DNA from: Metapseudomonas sp043392685
Lineage (GTDB): Bacteria; Pseudomonadota; Gammaproteobacteria; Pseudomonadales; Pseudomonadaceae
Assembly: GCA_043392685.1 (NCBI GenBank)
Contig: JBHZGM010000010.1
Length of the DNA: 64,000 nt
Direction: 5' to 3' (one strand)
Position numbers and translations under genes: made by a program. Under the pieces are notes generated by a model, which saw only the letters and a list, made by a program, of their open reading frames with translations, had not been told where the DNA came from and made no database searches. Positions within the stretch are counted from its first letter, which is position 1. Each line of letters opens with the position of its first letter. This document shows positions 35,051 through 43,927 of this stretch, piece after piece.

Positions 35051-35713
35051 CTAACGGAACTTCAAAACGTCGGTGGTGAGTTCGTCGACAACCGGCTTGA
35101 GATCGGCGAATCCAATAGCCTGGCGGTCATTGCTCAGCGTCTTCCCAAAGCCCTTGCGCACGACGCGCATCACGGCCTTGCCGGTGCTGGTGTCGATCAG
35201 CTCCCCTTCCAGGTACAACTCGGTATCCTGGTCGCGCTCGCCGGTGGCGGCCATGGTGCCGGCCACCACCAGAGCGATGGGGATGACCTCATAGGGCTTG
35301 AGCCCCTCGGTGTTGGCACTGACGCCGGTAATGGCCCCGCGAAACTCGAGGGTGCGAGGCCCGGTGGAGAAGCCCACCAGTTGGAACCTGCTGGACAACG
35401 CCTCGCCCAGGCGCGCGTTGGCGTACTTCAACAGTTCGTCGTAGGTCTGCTGCCCAATGCGATCTGTCGTTTGCGGGGTGGGGTAAAAGCGCAGCGGCTG
35501 AAAGATCAGCTTGTCGTAGTTGGCCACATTGAACGCGGGATCCACCCAGCGCAGGGCCTTCTGGCCGCTGGCGGTTTCGACGGTTTTCAACCCGTCGTAG
35601 CTGGGAAGAAACCCTGAATACTGCTCCTGGCTGACCGTTTTGCTGGTGCAGCCATTCAGTAGTACTGCGGCAGCCACGAGGCTGCCTGCCATCAGGGTCC
35701 TGGTCTTCATCAT
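35051..35713 (-). CDS. DUF3313 family lipoprotein
   Basis: A 220-aa protein with a type II signal: lipobox LLNG-Cys22, so it should be lipid-anchored, probably in the outer membrane. The C-terminal part (ELYLEGELIDTSTGKAVMRV) is duplicated in the fragment at 33074. AAGGAGAG precedes ATGATG at 35713. It lies between FadL and DUF1254-B with about 95-bp gaps on both sides. Function unknown. Confidence 0.88.
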   Translation of the reverse strand: MMKTRTLMAGSLVAAAVLLNGCTSKTVSQEQYSGFLPSYDGLKTVETASGQKALRWVDPAFNVANYDKLIFQPLRFYPTPQTTDRIGQQTYDELLKYANARLGEALSSRFQLVGFSTGPRTLEFRGAITGVSANTEGLKPYEVIPIALVVAGTMAATGERDQDTELYLEGELIDTSTGKAVMRVVRKGFGKTLSNDRQAIGFADLKPVVDELTTDVLKFR

Positions 35714-35810
35714 GATCGTGCTCTCTCCTTGTTGGACATTAGGTTCTACGAGTCCCTGTACATGCATGCGTTGTGCATCCAACCGCGTCACGGACCACCA
35801 CTCACAACAC

Positions 35811-37130
35811 TCAGAAGCGCCAGGTAGCGCTGGCACTGAGCGCCTGGATCCAGGCATTGTCGAATTCGCCGGAAACCCGCTGGGGCGCATCAAGTGGGAG
35901 CGACTTCTCCTGGCTGATCTCCATGTCCCCGAGCCAGACCATTTCATAGCTCAGGTTCATCTCGGTCTGGGCATCCAATGCATACGTCAGGCCCGTGCCG
36001 AAGCGCCAGGTTTCTGCCATCGGCACCGTGAGCGTGCGATCCTCGTCATCCACCGGCGAGCTGTCGTAGCCCACGCCGAAACTCCACATCCACCGAGGGT
36101 CGAACCGGTACTGGGTGCCGACAGAGAGATGCCAGGTATCGCGATAATTCGCCTCAAGCGTTGCTGAGCGGGGCTGGTTGCTGTCCAGATCGACGCCCAC
36201 CTCACCGAACCTGGACCAGTCCTGCCAATTGGCGCTGGCCAGGAGTGCCCACTGCTCGTCGAGCTGGTGGTAGAGGCTGAAGGTCAGGGTTTGTGGCACC
36301 TGCATATCGATGCGGGTGGCGGCGTCCAGCAGTCCGCGATCGCGCAGCAAACGGGTCGTCACGGGGCCGACACCCTGAAGGTCCAGGCCATCCTCGAACT
36401 CGACGTCGATCTCGCTCGTGTAGCTCAGGCCCAATCGCGTCCCGGGAGCAGGGGCATAGACAACCCCCAGATTGCCGCCATAGCCCCAATCATGGTCCCG
36501 GTATTTCAGTTGGCCGTCCGGGCGCTGGAGCAGTCCCAGCGGATCGTTGTTCACGGCCAACTGGGTATCCAGCGTGGCATAGAAAGCACGCAGGCCAACG
36601 CCGAATGCCCACTGCTCGTTGAGGCGATAGGCCAGTGCCGGCATGAGCGACATACCGAGCAATTCGCCGTTCTGCAGGAAGTAGCGGCCGCTCCAGTCAT
36701 TCTCATAATTGAGATTGAGGCCGAAGTCACCGTAGCTGGCAAAGCCGACCGTCCAGCCATCGCCGATTTCCCGGGTCACGAACAAGCTCCCGCCTGGGGA
36801 CCACTCCATCGCGTTGCCGCTGTCTCCCCCTGCGACGTTGGTGTTTTCGTCCAACTCGAAGTCCAGGTTGCTGTGCAGCACCTGGGCGCCAGCGGTGATC
36901 TGCGTACCGGGCAACCAGGCCATACCCGCCACGTTGCTGGCGAGGGTGGCGGGTCCCTGGGCTCTAGCTGCGGCTCCCGCATTTGCCAGTCCCACGTTGT
37001 CCGTGCCGATCTCATAGAGCATCAGGCCTCCCGCCAGCAGTTGGCCGGGCAACATCATGAGGGCTGCTGAAACTGCCATGTAAAGACGTGGAGTCATCCA
37101 TTTATCCTTGTTTGCGATACGTGCAGCCAT
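35811..37130 (-). CDS. FadL/OmpP1/TodX-family outer-membrane transporter
   Basis: A 439-aa barrel protein for uptake of hydrophobic compounds. Signal peptide region MAVSAALMMLPGQLLAGG; the mature N-terminus GLMLYEIGTDNVGLANAGAA is the classic FadL hatch start; the C-terminus ends ASATWRF. The ATG at 37130 has GGAGAG upstream. Upstream of the ATG the same frame stays open and encodes a DUF1214-like tail (37142-37215), a relic of another gene and not part of this protein. First gene of the FadL - DUF3313 - DUF1254 unit. Confidence 0.92.
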   Translation of the reverse strand: MAARIANKDKWMTPRLYMAVSAALMMLPGQLLAGGLMLYEIGTDNVGLANAGAAARAQGPATLASNVAGMAWLPGTQITAGAQVLHSNLDFELDENTNVAGGDSGNAMEWSPGGSLFVTREIGDGWTVGFASYGDFGLNLNYENDWSGRYFLQNGELLGMSLMPALAYRLNEQWAFGVGLRAFYATLDTQLAVNNDPLGLLQRPDGQLKYRDHDWGYGGNLGVVYAPAPGTRLGLSYTSEIDVEFEDGLDLQGVGPVTTRLLRDRGLLDAATRIDMQVPQTLTFSLYHQLDEQWALLASANWQDWSRFGEVGVDLDSNQPRSATLEANYRDTWHLSVGTQYRFDPRWMWSFGVGYDSSPVDDEDRTLTVPMAETWRFGTGLTYALDAQTEMNLSYEMVWLGDMEISQEKSLPLDAPQRVSGEFDNAWIQALSASATWRF

Positions 37131-37141
37131 GTGTCTCTCCT

Positions 37142-37215
37142 GATTCACCACTTTGATTTCACCTGATCGCCAGGACGTGTCGAAGTAAGCGGATAGCGGG
37201 TTGAAGAGACGCAAG
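37142..37215 (-). pseudogene. C-terminal remnant of a third DUF1254/DUF1214 gene
   Basis: About 24 codons reading LRLFNPLSAYFDTSWRSGEI align with the C-terminus of DUF1254-A (FRLYGPLEPWFDQTWRPGEI). It has no body upstream and lacks its own stop, running in frame into FadL. It is evidence of deletion of a third copy. Confidence 0.7.
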
Positions 37216-37639
37216 ATAGGTATAAAACCGGTCAGAAATCCGGCGTTGAAAAAAACCGGGCTTTCTGTGAAGGAGGCTCCAGTCCGATTCGGTGTGCGCA
37301 ACTACCCCTTCTGCGCTACCCGTAGCCCCGTCACTCTTATGAACTCCCCTTTTTGAACTATGGGGACAGTGCGTACCCCTCTGCCAGCGTAGTACAACCG
37401 AGCCGCTATCGTAGAAACCGCGTGTTCCTGGGGCTGGTCAAAAGCACGTTCCGTCTTGATTCGAGGGGGTGCTGTGCATGTGGCAACTAGCCGCTATATT
37501 CTTTCGCCGGGGAAAAGACCCCGTCTACCATTCGAGTGCAAACTTTGCCCGAATTGTGAAAGGGTGTGCGTAACACGTGATTCGCGCCGGAGGTTGCCAT
37601 CCGGTTGCAGACGGCAGCGTCAGGTCGCTGGGGACACCA
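37216..37639. other. Divergent intergenic region FadL / AraC regulator
   Basis: About 420 bp. It contains GC-rich short dyads (CCCC and GGGG clusters at 37335-37380) but not the exact P1-P5 architecture. Promoters for the two divergent units must lie here. Confidence 0.4.
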
Positions 37640-38662
37640 ATGGATACTCAGATGGAAAGGAAACCACTCGATCGATTTGCGGTCATCCGGACCGACGACG
37701 TCGAAGAGATGAGAGTGGCGGCCAGCCCTTTCTACGGTGAGCTGCATTTTTCCGTCGCTGATGACTACAAGGGCTTTCGCGCCCGCGCCAACCATTGCCA
37801 GCTCAACGATATGGCAATTTCCTATGTGAGCTTTGGGAGCGCAGTGGATCAGTCCTATTACCCCGACACTTCGGCCGGCTACGCCATACCGATTGCCGTT
37901 GCCGGAACCGGCTGGGGCAAAACGCAGGGCAAGAAGGTGAGCCTTGCCGGACGACAAGGCTTGATTGCATCACCGGGTGAGCGGACCGAGTTGCACTCCG
38001 GTCCGGACTTCGAGGAGTTTGCAGTCTTGTTGGACGCCTCTGTAGTCGAGCGAAAGCTCGCCTGCCTAGTCGGAGCTGAAGTCAACGGGAGGGTCATTTT
38101 CGACCCGGCCTTCGACTTCGAGAATCCGCTCGGCCGACAATGGTGGCGGCTGTTGTGCTTTCTCATCGGGGAGGCCGAAGAGTGCGAGGCCGGTATTCCG
38201 CTGACCACCTTGAGTGAGATTGAGCAGGCGCTGATCGTCATGTTCCTCAAGACGAGCCGCCATAATCTCAGTCACTTGTTGAGTGGTCAGCACCGCGATA
38301 TCGCACCCAGAACAGTCCGGCTTGCGGAAGAGTACATCGAGGCTCATTGGGACCAGCCCATCACAGTGGAACGCCTGGCGCAACTTACCAATGTCAGCGT
38401 GCGCAGCTTGTTCCATTCCTTCAAGAAAAATCGCGGTTACTCTCCGATGGGCTTCGTGAAGCAGGTACGCCTTCGCCACGCACGCCAGATGCTATTGAGC
38501 GGCCAACCGGGGACGACCATAGCCGCGGTCGCCTATAAGTGCGGATTCGGTAATCTGGGCAATTTCGCCATGGACTATCGCAGGGCGTTCGGTGAACTTC
38601 CGTCGAGTACGTTGAAGTCCGCATGGAGCTCTACAACCCCAACTGAGCAAGCTTCGCGCTGA
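37640..38662 (+). CDS. AraC-family transcriptional regulator
   Basis: A 340-aa regulator with an N-terminal AraC-binding-like (cupin) domain and a C-terminal double HTH: TVERLAQLTNVSVRSLFHSF and TIAAVAYKCGFGNLGNFAMD, followed by YRRAFGELPS. The ATG at 37640 (MDTQMERK) is chosen by homology; the frame is open upstream to 37577. It is divergent from the FadL unit and precedes the enoyl-reductase/cupin unit. It may control either; its ligand is unknown. Confidence 0.9.
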   Translation: MDTQMERKPLDRFAVIRTDDVEEMRVAASPFYGELHFSVADDYKGFRARANHCQLNDMAISYVSFGSAVDQSYYPDTSAGYAIPIAVAGTGWGKTQGKKVSLAGRQGLIASPGERTELHSGPDFEEFAVLLDASVVERKLACLVGAEVNGRVIFDPAFDFENPLGRQWWRLLCFLIGEAEECEAGIPLTTLSEIEQALIVMFLKTSRHNLSHLLSGQHRDIAPRTVRLAEEYIEAHWDQPITVERLAQLTNVSVRSLFHSFKKNRGYSPMGFVKQVRLRHARQMLLSGQPGTTIAAVAYKCGFGNLGNFAMDYRRAFGELPSSTLKSAWSSTTPTEQASR

Positions 38663-38753
38663 GCCCCCCCTCAGCGTTCGAGAAGACACTGCAATCTGCG
38701 CTTGCGGAAACATCTCCGGCAGCACTCGCGCGCCGGATGCGTGCGTCCATGCG

Positions 38754-38798
38754 CCCCCTCGGCGTGGGGGGGGTCAAAAAACACCCGCTCTCTATCTT
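38754..38798 (+). promoter_or_regulatory. Dyad promoter P2 (CCCCC-N7-GGGGG-N22-TATCTT)
   Basis: CCCCC 38754-38758, TCGGCGT, GGGGG 38766-38770, 22 bases, TATCTT 38793-38798. It points toward the enoyl-reductase/cupin/sulfatase unit. Confidence 0.7.
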
Positions 38799-38892
38799 TC
38801 AATCCAGTCAACAGGTGCTGGATTCGACTCCACCCGGCGCGGCGAACCGCACCTGCTGAGCTCAGTCATTGCTCGAACAGCAGGTGAAGAAG

Positions 38893-39054
38893 ATGAAAAC
38901 GACAATCGTGCTATCGGCCGTCGCCTCACTGGTCGTAATCGCCACCTTCCTCGGCGCCACGTGGATACCGTCCCGGCACCTTTCCGCAAATGAGTGCCAG
39001 GTAAACCGAACTGCCTGCTTCCCGCCCGCAGTGGGTTTTGCGTCCCTTCACTGA
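38893..39054 (+). CDS. Possible 53-aa membrane or secreted peptide
   Basis: ORF starting MKTTIVLSAVASLVVIATFL with a GGTGAAGAAG ribosome-binding region. The N-terminal hydrophobic helix could be a signal or anchor; the rest (about 30 residues, two Cys) matches nothing I know. It lies in the leader between P2 and the enoyl-reductase gene. It may be a real small protein or only leader RNA. Confidence 0.4.
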   Translation: MKTTIVLSAVASLVVIATFLGATWIPSRHLSANECQVNRTACFPPAVGFASLH

Positions 39055-39085
39055 CCAGCATCGCTCCCCTGCCCCGTATTCCTTC

Positions 39086-39102
39086 AACAACAGCAAGAAC
39101 AA
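39086..39102 (+). promoter_or_regulatory. Hfq/Crc A-rich motif before enoyl-reductase-like gene
   Basis: AACAACAGCAAGAACAA with an exact AAGAACAA at 39095-39102, 13 bp before the ATG. Confidence 0.65.
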
Positions 39103-39115
39103 GAGAACACACTAA

Positions 39116-40249
39116 ATGGCTAAGTACCCCGTCGTTGTCTACGGCGCCAGTGGCTACACCGGCATGCTGACCATGGATTGGCTGATCGACCAGAACATTC
39201 CCTTCACCGCCGTGGCGCGCAACGCCGGGCGGGTGCGCGAAATGATGGCGCAACGCGTGGTACGCCTGGAGTCGGCCACCTACGAGATCATCGAGGCTGA
39301 GCACAATGTCGAATCGCTAGTCGAGGCGTTCAAGGGTGCCAAGGTCGTCTGCAACACCGTCGGCCCCTTCTCCAAATTCGGCCTGACTGCAGTGGAAGCC
39401 GCACTCAAGGCTGGCTGCCACCACCTCGACACCACGGGCGAGCAAGCCTACGTGAGGCAAGTCCGCGATCAATTCGGCGAGCTCTACCGCCAGGCTGGGC
39501 TGCTGGTTTCCCCTTCGCTTGCGTACATGAACACCTTTTCGGAAATCGCAGCCGAGCTCGCACTGGAACAGCCGGGTATCGACGCCCTGGAAACCTCGGC
39601 CCTGTGCCGTGGCCCTCGCGGCGTGGGCGCCGGGGTGACCGTGGGTTCCACTGCGTCGATCTTCGAGATGTACCGCGCCGTGCCTTGCTATCTCTGGGAG
39701 AAGAAACTGGTGCCGCACCCGGTTGGCGCTTCGTTCCAGATCCATTCGCCGCACTTCATGCAACCGGTATTTGCTCTGCCCTGGGGCGGCACTTCGCTAC
39801 CGATCTACCTGGAGAACGATCCGCGCGTGCGTTCCTGCGTCTCCTGCGTCGGCTTCTACGACAACGATGCGATGAAGATGGTCCATGCGCTCGGCGAAAA
39901 GTGGGAGGCCGAGTACAAGCACCTGCCAATCGAAGCCCAGGACCAGGTGCTCAAGGGCATTGTCGAAGCGACCACCCCGAGCATGCCACCGCGCGAGCGC
40001 ACCACCCTGACGCGCACCGTCGATACCGCCATCGGCCGCGGCCAGCTTTCTGCCGTGCGCGCCGAGGTGTTCGGTACCACTCCCTACATCACCACCGGTG
40101 CGCTGCAGACCGCAGGCGTTATCAAGCTGCTCGACGGCGAGGTCGCCAGGGTCGGCTTCGCCTCCGGTTCCAAGGCCTTCGGCCACCGCTATCTACTGGG
40201 CTTCTGCGAAGAGCGCGGCCTGGCACGCGCCACCGTCAGCAAGCTCTGA
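39116..40249 (+). CDS. Saccharopine dehydrogenase-like / trans-acting enoyl reductase family protein
   Basis: A 377-aa NAD(P)-binding protein with the N-terminal Rossmann motif VVVYGASGYTGML (residues 6-18) and VCNTVGPFSKFGLTAVEAAL, typical of the saccharopine dehydrogenase/enoyl-reductase fold. The real substrate of such members in catabolic clusters is unknown; reduction of a C=C bond or an imine is possible. It begins a plus-strand unit with a membrane protein, a cupin dioxygenase-like gene and a sulfatase. A hairpin (40262-40286) follows. Confidence 0.87.
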   Translation: MAKYPVVVYGASGYTGMLTMDWLIDQNIPFTAVARNAGRVREMMAQRVVRLESATYEIIEAEHNVESLVEAFKGAKVVCNTVGPFSKFGLTAVEAALKAGCHHLDTTGEQAYVRQVRDQFGELYRQAGLLVSPSLAYMNTFSEIAAELALEQPGIDALETSALCRGPRGVGAGVTVGSTASIFEMYRAVPCYLWEKKLVPHPVGASFQIHSPHFMQPVFALPWGGTSLPIYLENDPRVRSCVSCVGFYDNDAMKMVHALGEKWEAEYKHLPIEAQDQVLKGIVEATTPSMPPRERTTLTRTVDTAIGRGQLSAVRAEVFGTTPYITTGALQTAGVIKLLDGEVARVGFASGSKAFGHRYLLGFCEERGLARATVSKL

Positions 40250-40261
40250 TCTCGCCGATCT

Positions 40262-40286
40262 GACGGCGGCGAGCCCTGCCGCCGTC
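40262..40286 (+). terminator. Hairpin between enoyl-reductase-like and membrane gene
   Basis: GACGGCGGC, loop GAGCCCT, GCCGCCGTC; perfect nine-pair stem without U-tract. Probably a partial terminator or stability element inside the unit. Confidence 0.55.
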
Positions 40287-40305
40287 TCCTGCCGAGGAAT
40301 ACCCC

Positions 40306-40710
40306 ATGTCCGACGGTCATGTTCGTTGGCTGTTTCTCTCCGCCGCCTGGTTCAACCTGCTGGCCGGGCTGCCCTTCCTGGTGGCCATGGAGCCGGTCGC
40401 CGGGCTGATGGGACTGGAGATAACGCCCACGGCCACCCTGTTCATCCAGATCACCATGGGGGTCGTTGTCGTTTTCGCCCTGGCCTACTGGATGATCGCC
40501 CGCGACCCGCTGCGCTACCGCCCGTACATCCCGCTCGGGATGGTCCTGAAGCTGCTCGTAGTCGTGGTCATCCACGGCCACTGGCTGGCGGGAAACCTCG
40601 ACTGGCCCCTGGCCGCGCTGGCAATCGGCGACATCGTCTATGCGCTGCTGTTCTGGCGCTACTACCAGCAGACCGCCCTGCCGGCACCAGCACTGCACGG
40701 CAGGACCTGA
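40306..40710 (+). CDS. Four-helix integral membrane protein, unknown function
   Basis: A 134-aa protein with four predicted membrane helices (about residues 7-29, 43-63, 74-92 and 100-118). I do not recognise a family. The ATG follows CCGAGGAA. It sits between the enoyl-reductase-like and cupin genes and is likely co-expressed; it could help a membrane-bound step or small-molecule movement. Confidence 0.75.
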   Translation: MSDGHVRWLFLSAAWFNLLAGLPFLVAMEPVAGLMGLEITPTATLFIQITMGVVVVFALAYWMIARDPLRYRPYIPLGMVLKLLVVVVIHGHWLAGNLDWPLAALAIGDIVYALLFWRYYQQTALPAPALHGRT

Positions 40711-40854
40711 ACCCCGCACGCAACCACACCCGGAGCCCGGCGCCACCCACCCTACTCTTCGTTGGGGGGGTGATGCCTGGAGGCTACGCCCAGCACGTCC
40801 GGGTAATCGCCCAGGCGGGCGACCGATTCCAACCCATCCCGAGGAACGACAAAA

Positions 40855-41331
40855 ATGTTGTACGAAAGCATCGATACCGCCGCCATCAACGACGAAGACC
40901 TGCCCTGGGTACCATTCGCGCCCTACAGCAACGAGGTATTGCTCAAATACATCAAGTGCGATCCGGTGCGCGGCGAGACCATCACACTGCTCAAGGCGCC
41001 TGCCGGCACTACCCTGCCCCGTCACCACCACTCGGGTACGGTCATCGTCTACACCATCAAGGGCGGTTGGAAGTATCTGGAACACGACTGGGTTTCCCGC
41101 GAGGGTGGCGTGGTGTTCGAAACGGCCGGCACCAGCCACACCCCCACCACGCTGCCTGAGTACGGCGACGAAATCATCACCCTGAACATCACCCAGGGCG
41201 ACCTGCTGTACTTCGACGACAACGACAACCTCTTCGCCATCGAGAACTGGAAATCCGGGGTCGAGCGCTACCGAGCCTTCTGCGCAGCCAATGGCATCGA
41301 AGCCCGAGACATCACCAGTTTCTCGATCTGA
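40855..41331 (+). CDS. Cupin of the 2,4'-dihydroxyacetophenone dioxygenase family
   Basis: A 158-aa single-cupin protein. The segment LPRHHHSGTVIVYTIKGGW, then YLEHDW and later a TAGTSHTP stretch, carries the His residues expected to bind iron. The known member cleaves a C-C bond next to a hydroxyketone side chain in 2,4'-dihydroxyacetophenone. Here the substrate is unknown, but oxidative C-C cleavage of a hydroxyketone is a fair expectation. The ATG at 40855 follows GAGGAACGACAAAA. It is about 145 bp downstream of the membrane protein gene. Confidence 0.85.
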   Translation: MLYESIDTAAINDEDLPWVPFAPYSNEVLLKYIKCDPVRGETITLLKAPAGTTLPRHHHSGTVIVYTIKGGWKYLEHDWVSREGGVVFETAGTSHTPTTLPEYGDEIITLNITQGDLLYFDDNDNLFAIENWKSGVERYRAFCAANGIEARDITSFSI

Positions 41332-41336
41332 TCGTC

Positions 41337-41367
41337 GTGGGGGCCGCGCCTGGTGCGCAGGCCCCAC
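41337..41367 (+). terminator. Long nested hairpin between cupin and sulfatase
   Basis: GTGGGGGCC pairs with GGCCCCAC (one bulge) around an inner GCGC-loop-GCGC. It lies five bases after the cupin stop. No U-tract. Confidence 0.5.
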
Positions 41368-41384
41368 TCGCCAGTGCCATACAC

Positions 41385-41392
41385 AACAAGAA
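41385..41392 (+). promoter_or_regulatory. Hfq/Crc A-rich motif before sulfatase
   Basis: AACAAGAA, within ACACAACAAGAACGG, 11 bp before the sulfatase ATG. Confidence 0.6.
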
Positions 41393-41403
41393 CGGACCCG
41401 CCC

Positions 41404-43776
41404 ATGACCCAGAAGCTGCCACTGTCCGGGCACTTCAGCGTGAAGCTGAGCCTGGTGCTCGCCAGCTCCATCAGCTCCATCGCTGGCGCGCAGGACACCT
41501 TGCCATTCCCGCCGACGCCTTCGGCCAGCGACGCCAAGCCGACGTTGCAGGATTCCCGGCACCAGAAACGCGAGCAACAGTCGCACCTGCCGGCCGATGC
41601 GCCGAACATCCTGGTGATCATGCTCGACGATGCCGGCTTCGCCCAGGCTGATACCGTCGGTGGCAGTATCCATACGCCGACCCTGAGCCGCATCGCCGAC
41701 AGCGGCGTGCGCTACAACGCCTTCCATACCTCGGCGATCAGCTCCGCCACCCGCGCCGCGCTGCTCACCGGGCGCAATCATCACCGGGTCGGCAACGGCG
41801 TGATCGCCGAACTGGCCACGGACTGGGACGGTTACACGGGCGAGATTCCGAAAAGCTCCGCGACCATGGCAGAGGTGCTCAAGCAGTACGGCTACAACAC
41901 CGCCGCCTTCGGCAAATGGCACAACACACCACCACTGCACACCACCGCCGCCGGTCCCTTCGATACCTGGCCGACCGGTTACGGCTTCGAGCATTTCTAC
42001 GGTTTCCTGGCCGGCGAGACCTCGCAGTACGAACCGCGTCTGTACCGTAATACCACGCCGATTGAACCGCCCCGTGATCCGCGCTACCACCTCAGCGAGG
42101 ATCTCGCCGCTCAGGCGGTGGACTGGCTGCAGGATCACCAGACCTACGCGCCGAACAAGCCCTTCTTCATGTACTGGGCGCCCGGCGCCGTGCACGGTCC
42201 GCATCAGGTGAACGCCGAATGGGCGGACAAGTACAAGGGCAAGTTCGACGCCGGCTGGGATGTCTATCGCGAACAGACCTTCGTCCGTCAGAAGGCCCTC
42301 GGCTTCATCCCGGCCGATGCAAAGCTCACCCCGCGCCCCGCCGAACTGCCGGCCTGGGACAGCCTGAGCCCCGAGCAGCAGCGCTACCAGGCGCGCCTGA
42401 TGGAGGTGTTCGCGGGTTTCCTCGAACACACCGACACCCAGGCCGGCAAGATCATCGACGAGCTGGAACGCTCCGGCCAGCGCGCCAACACCCTGATCTT
42501 CTACGTGCTGGGCGACAACGGCGCCTCGGCCGAAGGCATGGAAGGCACCATCAACGAGCTGCTGGCGCAGAACGGCATCCCGGTGCCCAAGGAGCAGCAA
42601 CTGAAGGTGCTCGACGGCATGTACGGAGGCCTCCCGGCCCTGGGAGGGCCGAAGTTGGAGAGCATGTACAACGCGGCCTGGGCCTGGGCTGGCTCCGGTC
42701 CCTTCCCCGGCACCAAGCTGGTCGCCGGCTACTTCGGCGGCACGCGCACGCCGCTAGCGGTGTCCTGGCCGAAAGGGATCAAGGCGGACCAGAACGTCCG
42801 GGGCCAGTTCCACCATGTCAACGACATCGCTCCCACCGTCTACGACATCCTCGCCATCACCCCGCCCAAGCAGGTCAACGGCATCGCCCAGGACCCGCTG
42901 GACGGCGTGAGCATGCGCTACAGCTTCGCCGACGCCGAGGCCAAGTCGCGCAAGACCGCGCAGTACTTCGAAGTGCTCGGAAGCCGCGGTATCTACAAGG
43001 ACGGCTGGATGGCCTCGGTGTTCGGCCCACGCAAGCCCTGGGTGCAAGGTTTTTCCCAGGTCATGGGCTGGAATCCAGCCAATGACCTGTGGGCGCTCTA
43101 CGACCTGAGCAAGGATTATTCGCAAGCCACCGACGTGGCCGCCAGCAACCCGCAAAAGCTGGCCGAGCTGAAGGCGGAGTTCGACGCCCAGGCCAGGTCC
43201 AACAAGGTCTACCCGATCGGCGCCGGGCTCTACCCTCTCCTCCACCCGAACGAGCGGATTGCCACCCATCAACGGGAATGGACCTTCAGCGACCGGGTCA
43301 AGCGCCTGCCGGAGTTCGCCGCGCCCAACTTGCGCAACCAGGACAACAAGGTGCTGGTGGAGGCCGACCTGCCGGCGAACGCCAGCGGCGTGCTCTACGC
43401 CATGGGCGGTATCGGTGGCGGCGTGAGCCTGTACCTGGACGACGGCTACCTGGTCTACGAATACAACTCGCTAGCGATTTCCCGCACCATCCTGCGCTCG
43501 GCGGACCGCCTGCCAGCAGGCAAGGCCAGCATCGAGGTGCTGACCCGTATGGCATCGTCCAAACCCGGCGCGGGAGCTAACCTCAGCCTGCTGCTGGATG
43601 GCCGGGAAGTGGCCAAGGGCGCCACGCCCTTCACGCCCCCCTTGACCTTCACCGCCAGCGAAACCTTCGATGTGGCCGTGGATCTGGGCTCGCCGGTGAC
43701 CCTGGACTACTTCGAGCGCGCGCCCTTCGCGCTCAACGGCAAGGTCAATCAGGTGCGCATCGCCTATACCCCCTGA
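41404..43776 (+). CDS. Arylsulfatase-type sulfatase with serine-type activation motif, exported
   Basis: A 790-aa sulfatase. The N-terminus has a signal-like hydrophobic stretch (LSLVLASSISSIAGAQ). The metal/active-site entry NILVIMLDDAGFAQ is followed by the formylglycine motif read as Ser113-Ser-Ala-Thr-Arg117, then AALLTGRNHH. Most bacterial aerobic sulfatases have Cys at the first position; a Ser-type motif needs an anaerobic-type radical-SAM maturase, which is the next gene. It should hydrolyse a sulfate ester in the periplasm, or before export if matured in the cytoplasm. The C-terminal part contains a domain found in large Pseudomonas sulfatases. Substrate unknown. Confidence 0.92.
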   Translation: MTQKLPLSGHFSVKLSLVLASSISSIAGAQDTLPFPPTPSASDAKPTLQDSRHQKREQQSHLPADAPNILVIMLDDAGFAQADTVGGSIHTPTLSRIADSGVRYNAFHTSAISSATRAALLTGRNHHRVGNGVIAELATDWDGYTGEIPKSSATMAEVLKQYGYNTAAFGKWHNTPPLHTTAAGPFDTWPTGYGFEHFYGFLAGETSQYEPRLYRNTTPIEPPRDPRYHLSEDLAAQAVDWLQDHQTYAPNKPFFMYWAPGAVHGPHQVNAEWADKYKGKFDAGWDVYREQTFVRQKALGFIPADAKLTPRPAELPAWDSLSPEQQRYQARLMEVFAGFLEHTDTQAGKIIDELERSGQRANTLIFYVLGDNGASAEGMEGTINELLAQNGIPVPKEQQLKVLDGMYGGLPALGGPKLESMYNAAWAWAGSGPFPGTKLVAGYFGGTRTPLAVSWPKGIKADQNVRGQFHHVNDIAPTVYDILAITPPKQVNGIAQDPLDGVSMRYSFADAEAKSRKTAQYFEVLGSRGIYKDGWMASVFGPRKPWVQGFSQVMGWNPANDLWALYDLSKDYSQATDVAASNPQKLAELKAEFDAQARSNKVYPIGAGLYPLLHPNERIATHQREWTFSDRVKRLPEFAAPNLRNQDNKVLVEADLPANASGVLYAMGGIGGGVSLYLDDGYLVYEYNSLAISRTILRSADRLPAGKASIEVLTRMASSKPGAGANLSLLLDGREVAKGATPFTPPLTFTASETFDVAVDLGSPVTLDYFERAPFALNGKVNQVRIAYTP

Positions 43777-43828
43777 CGCGTTCATGACCGCCCCGGCCTG
43801 GCCGGGAGCGGTCAGCCGTTCGCCCATC

Positions 43829-43873
43829 CCCCCGGCCATGGGGGGTGGCCGCCGAGCAACTGCCGCCTAGTCT
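43829..43873 (+). promoter_or_regulatory. Dyad promoter P3 (CCCCC-N7-GGGGG-N22-TAGTCT)
   Basis: CCCCC 43829-43833, GGCCATG, GGGGG 43841-43845, TGGCCGC plus 15 bases, TAGTCT 43868-43873. It points toward the maturase gene, 55 bp downstream. Confidence 0.75.
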
Positions 43874-43927
43874 TTTGCATCGGACTGCGGCAGCTCGCCA
43901 GGCGGTCGGCACAGCGGTGACCCAACG

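Noticed and set aside
38650..38690. CCCCC-TCAGCGT-TCGAG after the AraC stop
   Set aside because: The right half is not G-rich and no -10-like hexamer follows at the required spacing.
40741..40770. C- and G-rich stretch before the cupin gene that looks like the P1-P5 dyad
   Set aside because: Left half-site and N7 spacing are not met and there is no TAnnnT hexamer 22 bp downstream.
40189..42600. An 803-codon open frame on the minus strand opposite the cupin and sulfatase
   Set aside because: It is the antisense shadow of high-GC genes with strong protein homology; its translation is His/Arg/Gly-rich and resembles no protein.
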